NCBI GenBank assembly: GCA_900553515.1
Contig: USDN01000014.1
Location: forward strand, 1 to 54,641
DNA from: an uncultured Blautia sp.
Lineage (GTDB): Bacteria > Bacillota > Clostridia > Lachnospirales > Lachnospiraceae
DNA length: 54,641 nucleotides
Direction of reading: 5' to 3'
The notes under the pieces are model-generated. The model did no database searches, was not told the DNA's origin, and saw only the letters and a program-made list of their open reading frames with translations. A program made the translations under genes and the position numbers. This document shows, one piece after another, positions 24,187 to 32,798 of the stretch (its first letter is position 1; the number at the start of each line of letters is the position of its first letter).

Positions 24187-25068
24187 TTAAATTCTTCTGT
24201 ATTTTGCAGGAGTGATACCTGTTTTTTCCCGAAAAACCTTTCCAAAATAAGCGCTGGACGAAAATCCGGTCTGAAGCCCGACCTCTGTTACTGAAAGTTT
24301 CGTTTCTTTTAAAAGCTTTTTTGCCATATCCAGTCGATAATCCATCAGATACTCCACCGGAGGTTTCCGGATGGTAGTCTGAAAACACCGGATACATTCC
24401 CGTGAACTGACTGCAGCAGAAGCTGCGATTTTTTCCAGAGTCAGTTTTTCTCCATAATTCTGATGGATAAAAGAAAGCATTGTCTGGATACGGTCCTGAT
24501 TTTTCAGATTTACAGAACGAACAGGCTGAGCAGCAATCTCCTTTATCAGTAAAATCCAGATTTCTGAAAAAATATTTCTGGTCTGAAATTCTGTATCCTT
24601 TATTTTTTGCAGTGCATGAGCCTGAAGCAGTTTTTTCAGGATCTGCTTCTGATTTTCGTTTTCTCCTTTCAGTTCCAAAAGCTCCAGACTTCGATTATGA
24701 ATCACAGGATTTATATATTTTGTTTCAAAAACACTGTGAAAATGCCCTCCCAAAAACACCGGATGAAGCAAATGGGTATGAACCTCTGCTTTTTCTGCCT
24801 TTGGCATACTTGCAAGTACATTGCTGTTCATAAAGTATCCCTGGCCTTTCGTAAGCACGCAGGATTTCTCTGCTGTAAGGATCTCCAGTTCTCCATTCAG
24901 GACGTATCCGAATTCTACCTCCTCATGCCAATGCCAGGGAATCGGATTTCTGGAAATATCTGAATAGTGCAGTACATAAGGATATTCTATAGTAATTCCC
25001 TGCACTGCTTCTTTTTGATTGTCTGATATTTCGATTCCCTTTACTGTATAAACCCGGTTTTCCTCCAT
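24187..25068 (-). CDS. AraC-family transcriptional regulator with cupin sensor
   Basis: A 293-residue regulator. Cupin sensor with PWHWHEEVEFGYVLNG (~44-59) and KGQGYFMNSN; C-terminal AraC DNA-binding domain (~195-293) with LTLEKIAASAAVSSRECIRC and the FGKVFREKTGITPAKYRR signature. Related to the AraC protein at 13545-14450. No adjacent target operon in the same direction; leuS downstream has its own promoter. Divergent from a small gene at 25215, which could be its target (inference). Confidence 0.88.
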   Translation of the reverse strand: MEENRVYTVKGIEISDNQKEAVQGITIEYPYVLHYSDISRNPIPWHWHEEVEFGYVLNGELEILTAEKSCVLTKGQGYFMNSNVLASMPKAEKAEVHTHLLHPVFLGGHFHSVFETKYINPVIHNRSLELLELKGENENQKQILKKLLQAHALQKIKDTEFQTRNIFSEIWILLIKEIAAQPVRSVNLKNQDRIQTMLSFIHQNYGEKLTLEKIAASAAVSSRECIRCFQTTIRKPPVEYLMDYRLDMAKKLLKETKLSVTEVGLQTGFSSSAYFGKVFREKTGITPAKYRRI

Positions 25069-25130
25069 TTTTGTCCTTTTTCTTCCTTTATTAAATATTT
25101 TAGTCGTTATTATTATATTTTATTGCAATA

Positions 25131-25159
25131 ATTATATATTATATTTCAACTTTGTACAA
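25131..25159 (-). promoter_or_regulatory. Promoter of the AraC regulator
   Basis: Minus strand TTGTAC (25154-25159), 17 bases, TATAAT (25131-25136), in a very AT-rich divergent gap. Confidence 0.6.
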
Positions 25160-25214
25160 TATAATAGTATTAAAGCTAATAAAGAAAAACAACAAAGACA
25201 GGGAGGAAAACGGC

Positions 25215-25373
25215 ATGACCTATGAACTTTTTACTATTCTAAAACTCTATCAGGAAAAATATCCGGAAAACTTTGAACGTATTTCCCCCCAGGATCTGGA
25301 GCAAAAATTACCGCAGCTGAAAAATGATCTTTTTAAAAAAATCTGTCATGAAAAAAACAGCCTTGCAGGTTAA
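25215..25373 (+). CDS. 52-residue small protein, unknown
   Basis: Short frame with a strong ribosome site (GGGAGG eight bases before ATG 25215). Mostly charged and helical (ELFTILKLYQEKYPENFERI; LEQKLPQLKNDLFKKI), no Cys cluster, no membrane helix. Its stop codon overlaps the pflA stop from the other strand within TTAA, and both lie in a shared terminator. Located between the AraC regulator and the pyruvate formate-lyase operon. Not recognised. Confidence 0.6.
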   Translation: MTYELFTILKLYQEKYPENFERISPQDLEQKLPQLKNDLFKKICHEKNSLAG

Positions 25374-25390
25374 TCCTGCGAAGCTGTTTT
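25356..25390. terminator. Bidirectional terminator between the small gene and pflA
   Basis: AACAGC / GCTGTT outer stem with inner TGCAGG / CCTGCG pairing; TTTTTT-like tails on both strands (plus: GTTTTTCG; minus: GTTTTTTTC). Overlaps the 3' ends of both genes. Confidence 0.8.
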
Positions 25391-26137
25391 TCGCTGTTCC
25401 TGAAAAGCTCTCAGTATGATATTCCGCGCTTCTCTGGCTTTTTCCGCATCCATATTTTCTATATGTTCCAGAGGATAAGAAAGACCCAGCTTTTCATATT
25501 TGACCTTTCCCATGGTATGATAAGGAAGAACTTCCAGTCCCCTGATATTTTTAAATCCTGCCAGAAGTTTTCCAAAATTTTTCAGATGTTCCTCTTGGTC
25601 TGTAATTCCCGGTACCACCACATGGCGGACAATCATGGGAACCCCTGCTTTTTCAAGCGCACTGGCAAATTCCAGCACATGCTTCTGGCTTAATCCGGTC
25701 AGGTTTTTATGATCTTCTTCATTGCTGTGTTTAAAATCCAGAAGCACAAGATCAAGGACATCAAACAGTTTTTCAAATTCCTGCTGTCTTTCTTTCCGGT
25801 ACATGATCCCGGAAGTGTCCAGACAGGTATGGATCCCCTGTTTCTTTGCCTCGCGAAAAAGCTCTGTCAGGAAATCAAGCTGCATGAGCGGTTCCCCGCC
25901 GGTAGCGGTAATCCCTCCGTTTTTATAAAAAACCTCATTCTTTTTATAGGCGTCCAGAATTTCTTCCACTGTCATCATTTTTCCCTCTCCCACTTTCCAG
26001 GTATCCGGATTGTGACAGTACAGGCATCTCATAGGACATCCCTGAAAGAATACTACAAAACGAACTCCGGGACCATCAACAGTCCCGAAGCTCTCTGTAG
26101 AATGAATATACCCCTTACGGTCATATTCTTTTTGCAT
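25370..26137 (-). CDS. pflA: Pyruvate formate-lyase activating enzyme
   Basis: Radical-SAM activase that installs the glycyl radical. The start is set at the ATG at 26137, five bases beyond the stop of the glycyl-radical subunit gene, giving 255 residues; a longer frame upstream overlaps that gene. The CxxxCxxC cluster is C34-C38-C41 (CPMRCLYC), preceded by STESFGTVDGPGVR; the GGEP motif follows (TATGGEPLMQ). Last gene of the operon pfl body, radical subunit, activase. Confidence 0.95.
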   Translation of the reverse strand: MQKEYDRKGYIHSTESFGTVDGPGVRFVVFFQGCPMRCLYCHNPDTWKVGEGKMMTVEEILDAYKKNEVFYKNGGITATGGEPLMQLDFLTELFREAKKQGIHTCLDTSGIMYRKERQQEFEKLFDVLDLVLLDFKHSNEEDHKNLTGLSQKHVLEFASALEKAGVPMIVRHVVVPGITDQEEHLKNFGKLLAGFKNIRGLEVLPYHTMGKVKYEKLGLSYPLEHIENMDAEKAREARNIILRAFQEQRKTASQD

Positions 26138-26141
26138 CTGC

Positions 26142-26384
26142 TTACATTCCCTCGTGGAAGGTTCTGGAAATAACCTCATCCTGCTGCTCTTTTGTCAGCT
26201 TATTGAAGTTTACCGCATAGCCGGATACACGAACTGTCAGCTGCGGATATTTTTCCGGATGTGCCTGTGCATCCAGAAGAGTTTCTCTTGTAAAAACATT
26301 CACATTCAGGTGATGGCCGCCTTTTTCTGCATAGCCGTCAAGTAAATTTACCAGGTTATCTACCTGTGCGTCACTGATATTCAT
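26142..26384 (-). CDS. Separate glycyl-radical subunit of pyruvate formate-lyase
   Basis: Eighty residues matching the C-terminal domain of pyruvate formate-lyase: LLDGYAEKGGHHLNVNVF, then EKYPQLTVRVSGYAV with radical glycine G55, and a TKEQQDEVISRTF end. It has its own ATG and a strong ribosome site (CAGGAGG) 42 bases after the stop of the main enzyme gene. YfiD/GrcA spare-part proteins look similar, but those accompany an intact enzyme; here the neighbouring enzyme lacks this domain, so this protein must be the working radical subunit (inference). Followed by pflA after five bases. Confidence 0.88.
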   Translation of the reverse strand: MNISDAQVDNLVNLLDGYAEKGGHHLNVNVFTRETLLDAQAHPEKYPQLTVRVSGYAVNFNKLTKEQQDEVISRTFHEGM

Positions 26385-26426
26385 AGTAAAATCCTCCTGT
26401 ATTCTAAGATGTTTATATTTAAAAGA

Positions 26427-28526
26427 TTATTCTGCCTCGTCTACACTGAGATTTGGTTCGCAGCATGCGCAGTCCGGCTCAAGAGAAAAACTCAGATCAT
26501 CCAGACTGATGGAATCCAGCATCACCATATCCTCTTTCCCAAGAGCTCCCGGAATAATAGAGAAGGTGTTGGAAATTCCGTCCTGTGCTTCTTTAAACGG
26601 AAGCTTGGCTACAGAGCTTAAAGAAGCAACCGCTCCATGGCTGTCTCTTCCGTGCATGGGGTTTGCGCCCGGCGCAAAAGGTTCGCCCGCCTTACGTCCA
26701 TCCGGTGTTGCTCCTGTATTCTTGCCATATACCACATTGGAGGTAATGGTAAGGATAGAGGTTGTAGGGATACCGCCGCGATAAGTCTGAGTCGTACCTA
26801 CATAGTGCATAAAATCTTTTACGATCTTGTATGCGATCTCATCTACACGGTCATCGTCATTTCCGTATTTCGGATAATCGCCCTCTACCTCAAAGTCTAC
26901 AACAATTCCGTTTTCGTCACGGATGGTTTTTACCTTTGCATACTTGATTGCAGAAAGAGAATCTGCGATTACAGAAAGTCCGGCAATACCTGTTGCAAAC
27001 CAGCGTGTTACATTTTTGTCATGAAGAGCCATCTGAAGACGCTCATAGCAGTATTTATCATGCATATAATGAATGATATTCAATGTATTCACATATACAT
27101 GGGACAGCCAGCGGCTCATATCGTCATAGCGCTCCATAACCTCGTCATAATCCAGATATTCAGAGGTGATCGGACGGTATTTTGGTCCTACCTGTTTCTT
27201 GGTGATCTCATCTACACCGCCGTTGATAGCGTAGAGAAGACACTTGGCAAGGTTTGCACGAGCTCCAAAGAACTGCATTTCCTTACCAACACGCATGGAA
27301 GATACACAGCATGCGATAGCATAATCGTCTCCGTGAGTCACTCTCATCAGGTCGTCATTCTCGTACTGAATAGAAGAAGAAGCGATAGAGGTCTTTGCAC
27401 AGAAACGTTTAAAGTTCTGCGGAAGTCTTGTGGACCACAGTACAGTCAGGTTTGGTTCCGGCGCAGGTCCCAGATTGGAAAGCGTATGCAGGTAACGATA
27501 GGACATTTTTGTTACCATACTTCTTCCGTCAATTCCCATACCTGCTATAGATTCTGTAACCCAGGTCGGGTCTCCGGAAAACAGCGCATTATATTCCGGA
27601 GTTCTGGCAAATTTTACCAGACGGAGTTTCATGATAAAATGATCGATAAACTCCTGGATCTGTTCCTCTGTAAATGTACCGTTTGCAAGGTCTCTCTCTG
27701 CATAAATATCAAGGAAAGTAGAAGTACGTCCCAGAGACATGGCCGCGCCGTTCTGTTCCTTGATCGCTGCCAGATAGCCAAAATACAGCCACTGGATTGC
27801 TTCCTGTACGTTCTGAGCCGGTCTGGAAATATCAAATCCGTAAATTTCACCAAGTTTTTTCAGTTCTTTCAGAGCCTTGATCTGCTCGGAAAGCTCCTCC
27901 CGGTTACGGATCACATCTTCGTACATATTGCTTCGTGTTCCGGCTTTCTGCTCTTCCTTATCCTCGATCAGACGGTCCACACCATAAAGCGCTACACGAC
28001 GGTAATCGCCAATGATACGTCCGCGTCCGTAAGCATCCGGAAGTCCGGTGATAATGTGGCTGGAACGGCAGGCACGCATTTCCGGTGAATATACATCAAA
28101 TACTCCGTCATTGTGTGTTTTTCTGTATTTTGTATAAAAATCCACGATTTCCGGATCCACATGATAACCGTTGTCCTCGCAGGCTTTGATCGCCATACGG
28201 ATTCCGCCGTTTGGCTGAAGCGCACGCTTAAACGGCTTATCAGTCTGAAATCCTACGATTTTTTCATTCTCTTTGTTCAGGTATCCCGGTCCATGGGAAG
28301 TGATGGTAGAGATAATATGTGTGTCCATATCCAGAACACCGCCCTTATTTCTCTCTTCCTCTGTCAGTTCCATAACCTGCTCCCATAACTCATTGGTAGC
28401 TTTTGTCGGTCCTGCCAGAAAGGTTTCATCTCCCTCGTAGGGTGTATAGTTTTTCTGGATGAAATCACGCACGTTGATTTCTTTCTCCCAAACTCCTCCT
28501 TTGAATGAAGCCCATTCCTGTCTCAT
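26427..28526 (-). CDS. pflB: Pyruvate formate-lyase body lacking the glycyl-radical domain
   Basis: Converts pyruvate and CoA to acetyl-CoA and formate. The 699 residues align in order with the ~760-residue E. coli enzyme, including the cysteine pair C406-C407 (AIACCVSS) and the FSIIPGALGKED segment, but the frame then leaves homology and ends with a 30-residue tail (LDSISLDDLSFSLEPD, then CACCEP) instead of the RVSGYAV domain. That domain is encoded by the next gene. ATG 28526 with CAGGAGGATGATCA. Promoter at 28585-28613. The stop is clean and the next gene has its own ribosome site, so a sequencing frameshift is unlikely. Confidence 0.92.
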   Translation of the reverse strand: MRQEWASFKGGVWEKEINVRDFIQKNYTPYEGDETFLAGPTKATNELWEQVMELTEEERNKGGVLDMDTHIISTITSHGPGYLNKENEKIVGFQTDKPFKRALQPNGGIRMAIKACEDNGYHVDPEIVDFYTKYRKTHNDGVFDVYSPEMRACRSSHIITGLPDAYGRGRIIGDYRRVALYGVDRLIEDKEEQKAGTRSNMYEDVIRNREELSEQIKALKELKKLGEIYGFDISRPAQNVQEAIQWLYFGYLAAIKEQNGAAMSLGRTSTFLDIYAERDLANGTFTEEQIQEFIDHFIMKLRLVKFARTPEYNALFSGDPTWVTESIAGMGIDGRSMVTKMSYRYLHTLSNLGPAPEPNLTVLWSTRLPQNFKRFCAKTSIASSSIQYENDDLMRVTHGDDYAIACCVSSMRVGKEMQFFGARANLAKCLLYAINGGVDEITKKQVGPKYRPITSEYLDYDEVMERYDDMSRWLSHVYVNTLNIIHYMHDKYCYERLQMALHDKNVTRWFATGIAGLSVIADSLSAIKYAKVKTIRDENGIVVDFEVEGDYPKYGNDDDRVDEIAYKIVKDFMHYVGTTQTYRGGIPTTSILTITSNVVYGKNTGATPDGRKAGEPFAPGANPMHGRDSHGAVASLSSVAKLPFKEAQDGISNTFSIIPGALGKEDMVMLDSISLDDLSFSLEPDCACCEPNLSVDEAE

Positions 28527-28584
28527 TGATCATCCTCCTGATATATTTTTTATTACTTTTTAGCAACTTAATTCTTATGCTTAG

Positions 28585-28613
28585 AATATATAGTATGTCC
28601 AGACTTACGTCAA
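28585..28613 (-). promoter_or_regulatory. Promoter of the split pyruvate formate-lyase operon
   Basis: Minus strand TTGACG (28608-28613), 17 bases, TATATT (28585-28590), about 58 bases before the start. Confidence 0.7.
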
Positions 28614-28711
28614 GGCATATATTGTATATTTTGGAGGACAATATTCAGATTCCATATTTTACACAAAAATATCGTACTTTTTTAATCCATTTTGTACGAA
28701 TAGTAATGAAA

Positions 28712-29497
28712 TCATTTCAGCAGCATTTCATAGGTGAACCGTCCCATGGATTTTTTCAGAAGAAATACGGCCGCCAGAACGCAAATACATCCCAGACTCA
28801 GCAAGATCCATGTGTTTATTAAAAGTACACCCATAAACTGCCCTACAGACAGCAAGATAAGAGGGAGTACCAGAAACACTGCGCCCTGCTGGGCTTCTTC
28901 CACACTCTGAGCTTTTGCAGAGCCTCTCACAATCAAAGTTATAGCAATCAGAGAAATCGATGGTGCGATCATAAGCAAAATTACAAACCAGCTGATTCCC
29001 GGAAGCAAAAAGCTTCCCATCAGAAACAGTGTCTCTGCCTCAAGTACCAGGATCATTGCCAGAAAAGAAATAAAAGATACCAGCATACTCAGAAGAAAAG
29101 ACGCCATTACTTTTGCGCAGAAAATCTGTTTCACAGACAAAGGACAGTAAAGCAGAGTCTCCAGAGTATGCTTTTCCTTTTCCCCTACAAATGCGCTTGC
29201 TGACATAATTGATGCAGCCATTACAGGTATGATCAGAAAAAACACAGGAAGAATATAGTTCAGAACCATTTCCAGCATGTCCAGCTCCATGTTTTCGGAG
29301 CGAAGGGACACTGGCAGAAGCTCCATCATCTTCTGAATGTCCGGGTCACCTGGCATAAAATGGATGGCAAACACAAAAATGGACGGAAATACCACTGTAA
29401 AAACCAGAGGAACAATTAAAAGAGAAAGAAACAGATTTTTGTTGGCCGTGATGCCTCTCAAATCTTTTCTGATAACAGCAGTCATTTTTTGTTTCAT
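28712..29497 (-). CDS. ABC-2 type transporter permease
   Basis: A 261-residue integral membrane protein with about six helices (first FLSLLIVPLVFTVVFPSIFVF) and the ABC-2 landmark SASAFVGEKEKHTLETLLYCP before the second helix pair. Likely exports a small molecule or peptide with the adjacent ATPase, whose stop it overlaps by four bases. Substrate unknown. Confidence 0.85.
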   Translation of the reverse strand: MKQKMTAVIRKDLRGITANKNLFLSLLIVPLVFTVVFPSIFVFAIHFMPGDPDIQKMMELLPVSLRSENMELDMLEMVLNYILPVFFLIIPVMAASIMSASAFVGEKEKHTLETLLYCPLSVKQIFCAKVMASFLLSMLVSFISFLAMILVLEAETLFLMGSFLLPGISWFVILLMIAPSISLIAITLIVRGSAKAQSVEEAQQGAVFLVLPLILLSVGQFMGVLLINTWILLSLGCICVLAAVFLLKKSMGRFTYEMLLK

Positions 29498-30405
29498 GAT
29501 AGCACATCCTCTCTGGAAGTAAGTGAAAAATAAATATCCTCCAGGGACGGTTTCTTTACATTGACTGAGTAAATATCTCCGTCACCTGTTACAATCTTGC
29601 GAACAAGATCAGGAATTTCATTGTCAGACTGAATTTTTCTCTCATACTGCCGCTCTCCTGTTCTTAAAAAACCCAGTCCCTCCGGCATATGATCTGCGCA
29701 GATCTCAATGTTTATACCAGAAGCCACCTTGTTTTGCAGTTCATCCAGAGTTCCCATTGCCAGCAGTTTTCCCTGTTCCATCAGTCCATATCTGGTACAG
29801 ATTTCCTGTGCATACCTGAGCTGATGGGTGCATAGAAAAATCGTGATCTTTTCATCTTCTGCCAGTTTTCGGATCATCTGGTTTACATTTTGGGCACTTT
29901 CCGGATCAAGACCTGATGTGGGCTCATCAAGGAAAAGGATTCTGGGTCTGTGTATCAATGCCCTGGCAAGAGAAAGCCTCTGACGCATACCAGTTGAATA
30001 GGCAGAAAGCTTCTGATCTGCTGCCTCCTCTAATTCCAGTTGTTTCAGCAGAGAGACTGACCTTTTGTCCACTTCTGTTTTTGAAATCCCAAACACAGAT
30101 CCATAAAACATAAGATTCTGTTTTCCTGTCATATTATTGTACATCTGTGCATGTTCCGTCACCACTCCGGAAAAAGCATGAACCTTTTCCGGAACTTCTG
30201 CCGGATTCAGCCCCAATACCCTGCATTCTCCCTCCGAAGGAATGAGCATCCCTGTCAGAAGTTTTACAGTAGTTGTTTTTCCTGCCCCGTTTGGCCCCAG
30301 AAAACCAAATATTTCTCCCTGATCCAGAGAAAAGTCAATACTTCTGACAGCCTTTTTTCCATTGGGATATGTCTTAGAAAGGTTTCTCAAAACAACTGCA
30401 TCCAT
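29494..30405 (-). CDS. ABC transporter ATP-binding protein
   Basis: A 303-residue ATPase of the CcmA/drug-export type. Walker A GPNGAGKTT (~39-47), signature YSTGMRQRLSLAR, Walker B ILFLDEPTSGLDP, and the H-loop (FLCTHQL). The C-terminal ~75 residues form an extension typical of ABC-2 export ATPases. Its start codon abuts the XRE regulator stop (TAG|ATG) and its end overlaps the permease by four bases: a tight three-gene unit. Confidence 0.93.
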   Translation of the reverse strand: MDAVVLRNLSKTYPNGKKAVRSIDFSLDQGEIFGFLGPNGAGKTTTVKLLTGMLIPSEGECRVLGLNPAEVPEKVHAFSGVVTEHAQMYNNMTGKQNLMFYGSVFGISKTEVDKRSVSLLKQLELEEAADQKLSAYSTGMRQRLSLARALIHRPRILFLDEPTSGLDPESAQNVNQMIRKLAEDEKITIFLCTHQLRYAQEICTRYGLMEQGKLLAMGTLDELQNKVASGINIEICADHMPEGLGFLRTGERQYERKIQSDNEIPDLVRKIVTGDGDIYSVNVKKPSLEDIYFSLTSREDVLS

Positions 30406-31527
30406 CTACGGTTCCTCCTCATTCTTTTTCAGCCGTGTCACCAGTTTCTGAAAACGAAGCTCTCCCATGATCTCCTGAAAATTCTGATTTTCCGTAAGAG
30501 CCTGCGTCATACTGCGGCGGATCACGGAAATATCTCTTGGAAGGTGCGGTCCCAGCGGAAGAGAATCCTCCAGCCAGTCATCCAGCATATTAAAAAAAGA
30601 ATCCCCATGAAGTTCCAGAGGATAAATCTCTCCTGCTGCAAGCTCTGTATATTTTTCCAGAAATTCAAACGTCTTTTCCCAGTTTTTCCTCTTCGCCCAG
30701 CCCTGTGCTATGGCCAGATAACCAGGAAGCATGATTCCCGGATGAAGTGTATCTAAATGATAAGTTTCTGCAATTGCAAGAAAGCGTCTGCAGATCTGCT
30801 CAAATTCCTCCGATCCATCTTCACAAAGATTCATATAAGAGGATAATATATTGCATATGGAAACAACCTCTTTATATAATCCAATCTGCAAAATTCTTTT
30901 TGCTTCAGAAGTATTATCCAAAAGCTGAAAGGCAGAAGCTAGAACTGGTTCCGCCGAACCGGACATCGGCATATATTCTCCCAACAGATCCAGTACCTCT
31001 TCCGGACGTTTCAGAATCAGCAGACAGTAAGCTTCCAGCTGAAGAGACTCTTTTCCAAGGTTTGGATCATCTGTTTCTGTTTTTATCAGATCAAAAAGTC
31101 CTCTCGCCTCTTCCAGCACCTGTTCTGATCTTTCCGGGCTTCCTGCCAGCATAAAATGATTCACCAGCAAAACTCCCATATGAAACAGAAATGGATAACA
31201 GGAATGATATTTCTTTATCATTTCATGACAGTGCTCCAATACCTCCTCAAAAGAAAGAACCGAAAATTCTTCTGCAAACTGAAAGTAGCATTTTCGAATT
31301 TCCATTTTATCCAGCTGCGGCTCATATCCCATAAGCTCATCAATACTGATATTAAAATACGCGGCAAGCCGGGGCAGCAGTGTAATATCCGGATACGTCA
31401 TTGCCGTTTCCCATTTAGAAACCGCAGCTTTCGATACCCCCAGATATGCCGCCAGTTCATCTTGTGTGATCCCTCGCTTATGACGGTTTTTTATCAGTAC
31501 GCTGCCAAGTTTGATCTCTTTCATCAT
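30406..31527 (-). CDS. XRE-family regulator with TPR-like sensor domain
   Basis: A 373-residue regulator; start at ATG 31527 behind AGGAGG. N-terminal HTH_3 (~12-66: RGITQDELAAYLGVSKAAVSKWET) followed by ~300 helical residues resembling TPR repeats, as in peptide-responsive (RRNPP-like) regulators. Probably controls the downstream exporter, possibly in response to a peptide or substrate (inference). The start is only ~19 bases from the -10, a short leader. Confidence 0.87.
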   Translation of the reverse strand: MMKEIKLGSVLIKNRHKRGITQDELAAYLGVSKAAVSKWETAMTYPDITLLPRLAAYFNISIDELMGYEPQLDKMEIRKCYFQFAEEFSVLSFEEVLEHCHEMIKKYHSCYPFLFHMGVLLVNHFMLAGSPERSEQVLEEARGLFDLIKTETDDPNLGKESLQLEAYCLLILKRPEEVLDLLGEYMPMSGSAEPVLASAFQLLDNTSEAKRILQIGLYKEVVSICNILSSYMNLCEDGSEEFEQICRRFLAIAETYHLDTLHPGIMLPGYLAIAQGWAKRKNWEKTFEFLEKYTELAAGEIYPLELHGDSFFNMLDDWLEDSLPLGPHLPRDISVIRRSMTQALTENQNFQEIMGELRFQKLVTRLKKNEEEP

Positions 31528-31545
31528 GTTCCACCTCCTGCCTGT

Positions 31546-31574
31546 ATTATAAAAAAATACAGCGCAGAAAACAA
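31546..31574 (-). promoter_or_regulatory. Promoter of the XRE-ABC operon
   Basis: Minus strand TTGTTT (31569-31574), 17 bases, TATAAT (31546-31551). Confidence 0.7.
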
Positions 31575-31699
31575 TGGAGTCCTGATTGACTTCTGTTAAA
31601 AAAATCAACCTGCAGGAAACCTGATACAAAGCTTATTACATGCTGTAAATAAACAAATACCGAGTTATATATATAACAGGCTCTGTAATGCACAAACAC

Positions 31700-31745
31700 A
31701 AAACCACGTCATGTTGTCCTCTTCAGAACTGTTGACGTGGTTTTG
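31700..31745. terminator. Hairpin downstream of the Fic gene
   Basis: AAACCACGTCA / TGACGTGGTTT stem, T-rich on both sides. It serves the Fic transcript on the minus strand and could act in either direction. Confidence 0.65.
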
Positions 31746-31757
31746 TATGATTGGATT

Positions 31758-32750
31758 TTACATTTTTACATACCTTTGGTTTCTGCTGTTAGGTTTATCT
31801 GGAATCGTCATCTGAATAAGTCCCATGTCCATTGCCGGACGCAGATAATTTCTTCGAAATCCCTCTTTGGATTTCAGGTTCAGCTTTTCCATAAGAGTAC
31901 TGGCGGTATAAGGGATATCATACTCCATAACACCAAGTACTTTTTTTACATATTCAGAAAGGTGTCCAGTATCTTCACTGAGCTGAACAGAAATATCACT
32001 TAATATTCTGTCAATCTGCTGCAACATAAACTCAATAAAAGCTGTAGATTCTCCATCTACATGACATCTGGCAATTGCCTCATAATATTCATCCTGAAAC
32101 TTTTCAATCTGACTCTCAATGGGAATATATTCAAATATCGATTTCCATTTAGATAAAATAGCTGTATGCCATAATCTTGCCATTCTTCCATTTCCATCAG
32201 AAAACGGATGAATAAAAACAAATTCATAATGAAACACACTGCTCAAAATCAGTGGATGGACACTTCCATGAGATTCTTTCATCCAGGAAAAAAGCTCTTT
32301 TATTAACTGGGGAACAAGTCGTGCCGGAGGCGCCATAAAAATACATTGATCCCCATTAAACACGCCCTCCTCGCCATGCCGGAAGTCACCGGATTCTTCT
32401 ACAACATATTTTGTCATAATACTATGAAATTTTTTCAGATCATTGATATCATATGGATGAATCTCTGCCAGCTGTTCATACGCTGCATATGCATTTTTAA
32501 CCTCTTGTATTTCTTTCTGTTCTCCAAATACAGGTCTGCCATTGATCAGATCTCTGACCTGACCTAAAGACAGAGAATTTGCCTCAATCTTCAAGGAAGA
32601 ATGAATGGATTTAATTCGATTTTTTTTTCTTAAATGTGGTTTTGTCTGCAGATTATTGACAGCAGTAATCTGTCCTATTTTTTCTGAAATAGAAGACACA
32701 TAGGACAATATTTCATTTGTAATTGTAAAAGGCGGCTTATACACTCCCAT
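31758..32750 (-). CDS. Fic-family protein (class II, N-terminal inhibitory helix)
   Basis: A 330-residue Fic protein that probably transfers AMP to protein hydroxyls. The core is HPFSDGNGRMAR with catalytic H181. An N-terminal segment HSSLKIEANSLSL holds E56 in the position of the inhibitory (S/T)xxxE helix, here followed by A-N instead of G or N. The C-terminal ~90 residues look like a winged helix (STLMEKLNLKSKEGFRRNYL), so it may bind DNA and autoregulate. Not flanked by an antitoxin gene. ATG follows GGAGGGA. Promoter at 32799-32826. Confidence 0.9.
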   Translation of the reverse strand: MGVYKPPFTITNEILSYVSSISEKIGQITAVNNLQTKPHLRKKNRIKSIHSSLKIEANSLSLGQVRDLINGRPVFGEQKEIQEVKNAYAAYEQLAEIHPYDINDLKKFHSIMTKYVVEESGDFRHGEEGVFNGDQCIFMAPPARLVPQLIKELFSWMKESHGSVHPLILSSVFHYEFVFIHPFSDGNGRMARLWHTAILSKWKSIFEYIPIESQIEKFQDEYYEAIARCHVDGESTAFIEFMLQQIDRILSDISVQLSEDTGHLSEYVKKVLGVMEYDIPYTASTLMEKLNLKSKEGFRRNYLRPAMDMGLIQMTIPDKPNSRNQRYVKM

Positions 32751-32766
32751 AAAATCCCTCCGTTTA

Positions 32767-32795
32767 CTTCCGTATTATCTTCCATATTATCTTCC
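32767..32795. repeat. 12-base tandem repeat in the fic leader
   Basis: Minus strand GGAAGATAATAT, GGAAGATAATAC, GGAAG: 2.4 copies of a 12-base unit between the promoter and the ribosome site of fic. Confidence 0.8.
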
Positions 32796-32798
32796 TCT

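Noticed and set aside
26385..26426. The gap in the pyruvate formate-lyase as a sequencing frameshift or pseudogene
   Set aside because: The break falls at a domain border, the first gene has extra unrelated codons and a stop, and the second has its own AGGAGG and ATG; one or two indels would not produce this.
26637..28088. A 483-codon plus-strand frame opposite the pyruvate formate-lyase gene
   Set aside because: Shadow of a highly expressed gene with biased codons; no ribosome site or domain.
31758..32750. Fic protein as part of a Fic/antitoxin pair
   Set aside because: No adjacent small antitoxin gene; the inhibitory helix is within the same chain.
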